DNA from: Istiophorus platypterus
Taxonomy: Eukaryota > Chordata > Actinopteri > Istiophoriformes > Istiophoridae
Length of the DNA: 64,000 nucleotides
Direction of reading: 5' to 3'
NCBI GenBank assembly: GCA_016859345.1
Contig: CM029121.1
Span: 26,733,027 to 26,797,026, forward strand
Positions 58,191-64,000 of this stretch are shown piece by piece. A program made the position numbers and the translations under genes. The notes beneath the pieces were generated by a model, which saw nothing but the letters and a program-made list of their open reading frames with translations, did not search any database and was not told the origin of the DNA. The first letter of the stretch is position 1. Every line of letters begins with the position of its first letter.

Positions 58191-59015
58191 CTGACAAAGT
58201 GAAAACACATTATGAGAGAGACTTGCAAATTTATTAAAAAATCTTAAACTGAAATCTTTCAGTTACCAAAGTATTGAGACCCTCGTTTCAGTATTTCGTC
58301 GAGGCCCCTTATGCAGCAGTCACAGCTTTGAGTCTCCAGAAGTTTATCCCATTCTTCCTGAATGGGAAGTGTCCGTGACCTGCCACCTTCAGGTGTCCCT
58401 CAGGTGATCTGTTTGATCTAAGCCTGAGCTTTGACTGGGCCACTCAACGACGGCGTTGCCTTGGCTGTTTGCTTCGGTTCATTGACTCGCTGAAGAGTGA
58501 ACCCATCGTCCCAGTCTCGGGTCATGTGGGTCAAGTTTTCTTCAAGGACCTTTGTGTATTTAGCTTCATTCATCCTTATCTCGGTTTTACCCAGTCTACC
58601 TGCTCTTGCTGCTGAGAACCCCCCCATAACAGGATGCTGCCACCACCATGCTTCACCATAGGAATGGTATAATCAAGGTGCAGCAGAGTCTCTTTAAGAT
58701 GTTTTTTTGGCAGACTCCGTACAGGTTGTCATGTCTTTTGGTCAAAGCGGCTTCCATTTAAGCGCTCTGCCATAAAGGCCTGATTGATGGAGTGCCTCTA
58801 AGATAGACTTCCTTCTGACAGGATCTCTCATTTCTGTAGAGGACTTCTGACGGTCTGTTAGAGGAACCGTTGGGTTCTCGGTCAGGGAGGTGACCGAGGT
58901 CTTTTTTGTCCGATGACAGTTTAGCTGGATGTCCAACTATAGGGAGAGTCCTGGTTGCTCCAAGCATCTTCCTTTTCATAATCACAGAGGCCATGTTCCC
59001 TCCTGGGAAAACTCA
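58191..59015 (-). mobile_element. Degenerate, internally deleted Tc1/mariner transposon with dead transposase
   Basis: The + strand begins with CTGACAAAGTGAAAACACAT and TTGCAAATTTATTAAAAAAT, terminal words typical of fish Tc1 elements. On the minus strand the pieces ALHQSGLYGR, HPAKLS, GFSAARAGRLGKTEIRMNEA and NEPKQTAK line up with Tc1 transposase (SALHQSGLYGR, RPAKLS, CFSAAGTGRL, NDPKHTAK). The helix-turn-helix N-terminus and the right end are missing. A deletion near 58675 removes the WSDET segment with the first catalytic Asp. The second Asp (QQDND) reads QRVNE, and the third acidic position lies in a stretch with two stops. The element is inactive and about half the usual ~1.6 kb. Confidence 0.85.
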
Positions 59016-60424
59016 AACATTTAAAAATGATTTCACTTTAATTTCTCATCCTCATCTCGCTGCTCTTCCTTTTTTTTCTTTCCTTTCCCTCTTTCTCCTT
59101 CTCATTCTCTCCTGCCTCATCCTCTGCCTGTAAATCTGACAAAACAGTATAAAGCAGGTTAAAAAGATATTTATTTGGAAAGAATTTAAATAAACACAAT
59201 CCAAAGTCCATTTCCTTTTTTCCTTGTCTTGGTTTTATGAGGGGGAAAAAATAGAATTCAGACTTTGTAATCTGTTAAAGCGGTTGACTAAAATGAACGT
59301 TACATTTTTTAAATGAAGGAATCCCACTGTTACACTGCCCTCAGTGAGATGTTAGCAATAATCTGAGTTTATTTAGTCTTAGTCTGGCATCACTAATAAA
59401 CCTCCTGACCTTTGTCTCGGCGACTGCAGATGAAAGTTTAATGATCCCTGCGGTGGAACGTCACAGCAGTGGAGTGGAGATACAAACAAGACAAACAGCG
59501 AAGTTAATTAAAACACTACAGCGGAGCCATAATGACGCACACGGAGAAAGTATTACCACAGTCAACAGATAAACAGGCAGTGAGGATTGAGCGCGCTTAT
59601 TAACATAATTACAGATGGAAGCAGATGTGTTAATGTGAACTGCTGAACAAACACACAAACGGCAGAGATGCACATGAAGAACGACTGGGCAGAATTCTAA
59701 AAGAAAAGTCGCTGTTAGCTCGTGTGGAGACGGAGGCTTGTTTTTAGTGGTTTTTTAATGAGTTGATAGTTTTAGCGTCGCTGGCTGTGCACATCAAGGG
59801 ATTTTTTTTTCACTCAGACTGAAATATTTAGATGAACTATTTGGTGGATTTTCAAGAAAATTTAGGAAAAACCTGACCTTCATGGTTCCATAATAACGGA
59901 TCCCCATCACTTTCATATAGTACCAGCAGCGGGTAGAATTTACTTGGCTTTGGCTGAAATATCTCAACAAATTCTATATTAATTTGTTAATAAAATTTGG
60001 TTCCGACCACCCTGGTCTGCACGGGATGAACTGATTTACATCGTAGCGACTCCTAAGAGGAAACAACTTTGGACCTCAACTTTTGTCCATCATGCCAATT
60101 GATTTTCCTTTACAATGATCCTTATGAACTGAGGTTCTGATTCCATATTAGCATTACTGAATTAAAAGTGCGCTTCCAGCATAATTTGGTTTGTGGGGAG
60201 TCGTGACTCGCTCAAACCCTGCCAGATGTTCAGATTTGTTCATCTTCTGCTGAAGGCTACTGCCTGGGCTGCGATTAAAGCTTGATGTAAAATTAATATG
60301 AATTGTTTCTAAATGTTTGGGTGCAATGGCCTCATCATATTTAGACCAAACTAACTGCTAAGACTGTCCGATCGCCTTGGCGGACTTTGCTCGGGAAGTA
60401 GAACGGGTTCTTATCCCCAGGGCC
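59016..60424. other. Intron A-B: gene-free
   Basis: A pyrimidine-rich patch lies at 59055-59120. A weak, diverged relative of the 5540-6045 repeat family may lie at 59935-60120 (GAAATATCTCAACAAATTCT). No exon is seen. Confidence 0.35.
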
Positions 60425-60582
60425 TCCCTCCATATATCGAGGTGTCCTTGGGCAAGAACTTTGCCATGGACCCCAGGTTGTTCCCCGTGGGGGGGCCACT
60501 GCCTTGCATGGCAGCTTTGTATGTAAACCAGTTAAAGGGAGATAGAAAGGCGCTATATAAGTGCAGCCCGTTTGCCATTTAA
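60425..60582 (+). repeat. Teleost SINE-like repeat with GCGCTATATAAGTGCAG tail
   Basis: GAGGTGTCCTTGGGCAAGAA, then TTGCCATGGACCCCAGGTTG, CTTGCATGGCAGC and finally AAAGGCGCTATATAAGTGCA, then GTTTGCCATTT. The order and tail match a common fish repeat (GTCCTTGGGCAAGACAC ... GCGCTATATAAATGCAGTCC). Confidence 0.65.
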
Positions 60583-60920
60583 ACACATTAACGAGTGTCA
60601 CTTCTAGACTTCCTTGATCAGATCCCATGTCTCACCAGTACTTTAAAACCTGACCCCGCCAACACAGCTCCCTCTGCACTGTTTTAACTATATCTGGATT
60701 AATGTTCACTCACCCGTCTCACACTCGGCAGAAAACGGGAAGCTCTGATTGGTCGGCCTCCTACTTGCAGTCTGTGATGGTTCTCAGTCAAGTCTCAGCA
60801 GTAATTTATGCCTCTATGATCAAATAATGTTCAGAAGACCGAAACATCCTCCAGGCTGAATCTGGCACACGTCTTTGTAGATGTCCAGATATTGATCCTC
60901 TCTCTCTCTCTCTCTCTCAG
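60583..60920. other. End of intron A-B with (CT)n acceptor tract
   Basis: Ends in a 21-nt pure CT/TC microsatellite (60898-60918) followed by AG, so the microsatellite is the polypyrimidine tract of exon B. Confidence 0.85.
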
Positions 60921-61056
60921 GTGGAGTCTGCATCGCCCAGTCTCTGAAGGTTCCTCGGGAGCCCAGAGCCGGCGAGTTCGATAAGATCGTCCTCCGCCTG
61001 CTGGAGACGCCCAACGCCCGCGCCATCATCATGTTTGCCAACGAGGACGACATCCG
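60921..61056 (+). CDS. grm8: grm8-like receptor, internal coding exon B
   Basis: Second exon in the window. It is entered in phase 1: the G left by exon A plus GT makes the Gly of GGVCIAQS. It leaves in phase 2 inside an Arg codon (CG|G). It encodes residues 73-118 of the joined product: GGVCIAQSLKVPREP, a loop, then LLETPNARAIIMFANEDDI, a strand-turn-helix of lobe 2. The Cys at residue 76 matches the family cysteine (Cys234 in mGlu2) that bonds the ligand domain to the cysteine-rich domain and relays activation. The acceptor pyrimidine tract is a pure CT microsatellite and the donor is GTACAA, with A instead of G at +5, so both sites look unusual. At 136 nt, skipping it alone shifts the frame. 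The match to group III mGluRs is unambiguous. Confidence 0.95.
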
Positions 61057-61859
61057 GTACAAAAACACATGCACACACTGACACAAGTTTGACTCTTAAT
61101 GAAGTTTGGGGATTAAAAACCAACAGGTTGACTGGTGCAGCGCCAACGGTCATGGCGGCATTTCTCTGGTCATGACGCTTTGGGTAAAGACCAAAGGATA
61201 AGATCTCAGAGGTGGACAAACGATGCATGGATGGAATTTGGGGTAATTTCATTGGTTTAATTCTGCCCCTGGAGATTTTATCCTAAAAACTGTGTATCAG
61301 TTTCATTTTTAAAAAAGTTTCACTTGACGAAGATCATCACTTTTTTTTCAATTGAATCTGGTTTTCAACTGGATTTCAAGCACTTACACACCTGAAATGA
61401 GGAACAGATCTCAGTCTTTTTAAAAACTAATGACATTATAAACTAATGTCCTTATGAAGGGAATTTAAAAAAAATGAGATGAAAACCAATGTGATATTTT
61501 TGGAAAAATAAAAACTTCAAATAATCAGTTGATCTTATTTTCTGAAACACACTGCAGCGAGAACAGCCACTGCCTCCAGTTTATCTGAAATTAGTCTCCA
61601 AATATAACATTGGACTCTATCTCTTTCACACACACACATACACACACACTCACACTCTCTCTCTCTCTCTCTCTTTCTGTATCTGTATGTCCTCAATGTA
61701 TTTAATCAGTTCATCCACAGTTCATCCACAACTGCTCAATGCAGATTAAGATAACAAGCTTCCAATTATCTGAGTTGAACTGAGAGCATCACACACACAC
61801 ACACACACACACACACATTTGATCCATGTAACAGCTGATATTAATCTGCGGCTCTAAAT

Positions 61860-61906
<47 letters not shown>

Positions 61907-62755
61907 TCGATCCATGTTACAGCTGATATTAATCTGCGGCTCTGAATCTCTCACACACACACACACACACACACACCACACAGAGACGAGCGGAGCCGGA
62001 TGAGGCTGTAAAGGACCCGACCAATTATCGTCCATGTCACGGTTCAGGTTGACAGTCATGGTTCTGAGTCAACGTCTCCACAACATTCACACAACCGTGT
62101 GCCCTTCAGGGACAGCTGTAATAACTCTGATCTCTAAAAACAATCAAAACACAAAAAAAACCACTCATGCATTCAAAATTTTTAAAGTTGAGTAAAAAAA
62201 ACTAAAGGTTTCAGCCTCAAAATATATTAATAGTCACAAAGTAAAAGTACTTATCATGCAGAATGATCCATTTCAGAATAATGTTTATTATATTTTTGGA
62301 TCATAGTTATCGGTGCATTAACACGTAGGTCTCATTAATGGTGCAGCTGGTAAAGGTGGGAGACATTTTATTGCTTAATATACAGCTGGGTAGTTTGTGA
62401 ATTTTCCTCCAGGATCAGTAAAGTCTTGTCTTATAATCTTATAATGTATTTGTTTTGTTAAATTTATCTGAATCTGCAAGGTAACGAGACTTATCAGATA
62501 AATGTAGTGGATTAGAGGTATAAAGCAACATAAAGTGGAAATACTCAATTAAAGTACAAATACCTCCACATTTTACTTAAGTGCAGTACTTGAGTAGATG
62601 TACTTAGTTACTTTCCACCACTGGGTAGCGCCATCGTTAGGTCAAAATGTGTATTTGTCTCATATTTCGGTTTATGACCAGACAAATCAAAAACCAATGA
62701 CGTGGGGAGGGGGACGGACCCTCGGCTCTCTCTGATTGGCTCTCTCACCCAACAG
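61057..62755. other. Intron B-C (1,699 bp), CA-rich
   Basis: Donor GTACAA, acceptor ACCCAACAG. It holds CA tracts at 61629-61650 and CT at 61654-61674, then the composite CA/88-bp repeat at 61790-61975. No gene or transposon ORF is seen in the rest. Confidence 0.85.
61790..61975. repeat. Composite repeat: three (CA)n tracts alternating with a duplicated ~45-bp spacer
   Basis: CA tracts at 61790-61817, 61862-61905 and 61952-61975 are separated by two near-identical spacers beginning GATCCATGTAACAGCTGATA (61821) and GATCCATGTTACAGCTGATA (61909). This gives a tandem duplication with an 88-bp period. Confidence 0.9.
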
Positions 62756-62910
62756 GCGGATCCTGGACGCGGCCAAACGCAACAATCTGACGGGCCACTT
62801 CCTGTGGGTGGGCTCCGACAGCTGGGGCTCCAAGATCTCCCCCGTGGTCCAGCAGGAGCGGGTGGCCGAGGGCGCCGTCACCATCCTGCCCAAGAGGGCG
62901 TCGGTGGACG
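62756..62910 (+). CDS. grm8: grm8-like receptor, internal coding exon C
   Basis: Third exon, after an ACCCAACAG acceptor. It completes the split Arg codon and continues RILDAAKRNNLTGHFLW, VGSDSWGSK and AEGAVTILPKRASVD. It ends in phase 1 at a strong GTGAGG donor. Asp139 and Lys144 of the joined product, in the GSDSWGSK motif, match mGlu4 Asp312 and Lys317, both glutamate contacts, so the binding site looks intact. NLT at residues 128-130 is a potential N-glycosylation sequon; mGlu8 as I recall it has an NQS sequon at the neighbouring position. The VQQE and ILPKRAS segments resemble mGlu8 more than mGlu4 or mGlu7. Codons are strongly G/C-ending. Confidence 0.95.
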
Positions 62911-63034
62911 GTGAGGGGCGGGTACCTGGGGGGGGGCACGCCGGGAGGGGGGGCCGTGACAAACCTCCAACCACCTTTCTGACATTTTCCAAGCCGCGAT
63001 AAGGTGTTTCTTTTCCTTTCTTTCCTTTCGCCAG
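62911..63034. other. Very short intron C-D (124 bp) with G-runs
   Basis: Donor GTGAGG. Within the first 55 nt there are G-runs of 4, 3, 9, 3 and 7, enough to form a G-quadruplex. The acceptor tract is C/T-rich and ends TTTCGCCAG. Confidence 0.9.
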
Positions 63035-63172
63035 CGTTCGACCGCTACTTCAAGAGCCGCTCCCTGTCCAACAACCGCAGGAACGTCTGGTTCGCCGAGT
63101 TCTGGGAGGAGAACTTCGGCTGCAAGCTGGGAATGCACGGCAAGAGGCCCGGGAGCCCCAAGAAATGCACGG
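63035..63172 (+). CDS. grm8: grm8-like receptor, internal coding exon D
   Basis: Fourth exon, only 124 bp after exon C, with a TTTCGCCAG acceptor and a GTGAGG donor. It is 138 nt and symmetric (phase 1 in and out), coding residues 170-215. NNRRNVWFAEFWEENFGCKL followed by a HGKR...KKCTG tail is the best paralogue discriminator in the window: mGlu8 has GCKLGSHGKR, whereas mGlu4, mGlu6 and mGlu7 differ around HCKL or NCKL and in the tail. Cys199 and Cys214 are probably the conserved disulfide pair of lobe 2. The junction codon formed with exon C is GCG (Ala), where the mammalian group III receptors I remember have Gly. The next exon (ERI.RDS.YEQEGKVQF in the family) is not seen before the window ends. 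Confidence 0.95.
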
Positions 63173-64000
63173 GTGAGGGGACGCGGCCGGAAAGGCCGGG
63201 GTCAGAGGTCAACATGGGGTTACTTTTGGTAGCCAAGAGAAGGAACTAGTTTCAATCCACAGCGGCAAAAACGTTACGCCACCTCCTTCTCTTGTTCTTT
63301 ACTTCGTCCCTTCCCTCTGTTCTTCACTTACTCCTCCTTCCCTCATCTATCTTTACTTCTCCCTTTTCTTCTCTACCTCTGCCTTTCATTTTTTTGCCTT
63401 CTTTTTTCCTTCTCTACCTCCTCCGTTCCTCTTTTGCCTCCTTTCCTTCACTTAGCCCTCCTTCCCTCCTCTATCTTTACATCTCCATTTGCTTCTAAAC
63501 CTCCATCTTTCCTGTTTCACCTCCTCCTTCCCTTCACCTTGACTTTCATCTCTAACTCCTCCTTTACCTCTCCGTTCCTTCCTTCAGTTCTTGGCTTCCT
63601 TCCTTCCTTCTCTGCATCCTCCTCTACTTTTTTCTCCTCCCTCTGTCCGTGTTCTTTATTTCTTTCCAGCCCTACTTTCTCCCTTTGTTTCTCTTCCTCT
63701 TTCCTTCATCTTTTGCCTCCTTCCCTCCTTTACCGCAAATGTATTTCATCCTCTACCCACTCCTTTTCTTCCCTACCCTTCCCTTCCTTCTTTACCAATT
63801 TTTTTCCTTCAGTACCATCTCCTCCCTTCCCTGCAAACTTTCCCCTTATCTTACGGTGGCCCTTAAGTGTGGGTCAAACACACAGTCCCAGTTTCTCTGG
63901 CATTTAAAGCCCTTTGAGGCTTGTTTGTGAAATCCGGCTACAAAACAAACCATCTTAACTGGACTGTGAAAGTTAATTAGTCACTCCTCCAAAGCCCATC
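63173..64000. other. Start of the intron after exon D
   Basis: Donor GTGAGG. Most of the visible part is the polypyrimidine array at 63290-63840. The last 160 bp show nothing recognisable and the next receptor exon is not reached. Confidence 0.8.
63290..63840 (-). repeat. Polypyrimidine array (CCTCCTTTACC/CTTCACCTCC-type units)
   Basis: About 550 bp in which the + strand is mostly C and T with isolated A and G. Words such as CCTCCTTCCCT, TTTCACCTCCTCC and ACCTCCATCTTTCCT recur. The last also occurs, almost unchanged, in the reverse complement of the 33790-34620 array (ACCTCCATCTTTCCTTGTCC). Phe/Leu/Pro/Ser-rich ORFs across it are composition artefacts. Confidence 0.85.

Noticed and set aside
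31730..60920. miR-592 precursor, which I recall lies within human GRM8
   Set aside because: I looked for the mature word TTGTGTCAATATGCGATGATG on both strands and did not find it in the window.
63292..63930. 157-codon and shorter + strand ORFs after exon D
   Set aside because: Same composition effect in the polypyrimidine array, and they lie in the intron after a good GTGAGG donor.

Overview
This window looks like chromosomal DNA of a ray-finned (probably percomorph) fish. The evidence is spliced coding exons with vertebrate GT-AG signals, long non-coding stretches full of CA/TG microsatellites, and several dispersed repeats that I recognise as teleost-typical. No bacterial operon, phage or CRISPR structure is visible. 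Repeat names come from memory, because no database search was possible.

The only gene I can support is a group III metabotropic glutamate receptor, best matched by grm8, on the + strand. Four consecutive coding exons are present: A (31513-31729), B (60921-61056), C (62756-62910) and D (63035-63172). They total 646 nt and join in frame (junction phases 1, 2, 1, 1) into 215 codons of the extracellular glutamate-binding domain. Counting residues from the first codon, the known glutamate-contacting positions (Ala7, Thr9, Tyr57, Asp139, Lys144) fall exactly where mGlu4 numbering (180, 182, 230, 312, 317) predicts. Exon D carries a mGlu8-like signature. The upstream exons (signal peptide, first half of lobe 1) and the downstream exons (rest of the ligand domain, cysteine-rich domain, seven helices) are not in the window. 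If they lie outside it, nearly all 64 kb is intron.

Layout: 1-31.5 kb is the presumed upstream intron, with two degenerate ~20-bp-unit minisatellites (1-120 plus 956-1830, and 9110-9925), teleost repeats, a LINE tail (20640-20900), an AGG tract (24140-24204) and a very large array of the heptamer GGAGAAC (24443-26941, 357 units). 31.7-60.9 kb is the 29-kb intron A-B, with a polypurine array (33790-34620), many microsatellites, teleost repeats and a dead Tc1 transposon (58191-59015). 60.9-63.2 kb holds exons B-D, separated by introns of 1.7 kb and only 124 bp. After exon D there is a polypyrimidine array (63290-63840) that looks like an inverted relative of the one at 33.8-34.6 kb.

The most unusual structure is the GGAGAAC array: about 2.5 kb without a single T on the + strand, a CpG at every unit junction, and open in all six frames. 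I see no complete new multi-gene system. The leads worth following are this array, the inverted purine/pyrimidine arrays around exons B-D, and the splice-site makeup of exon B.
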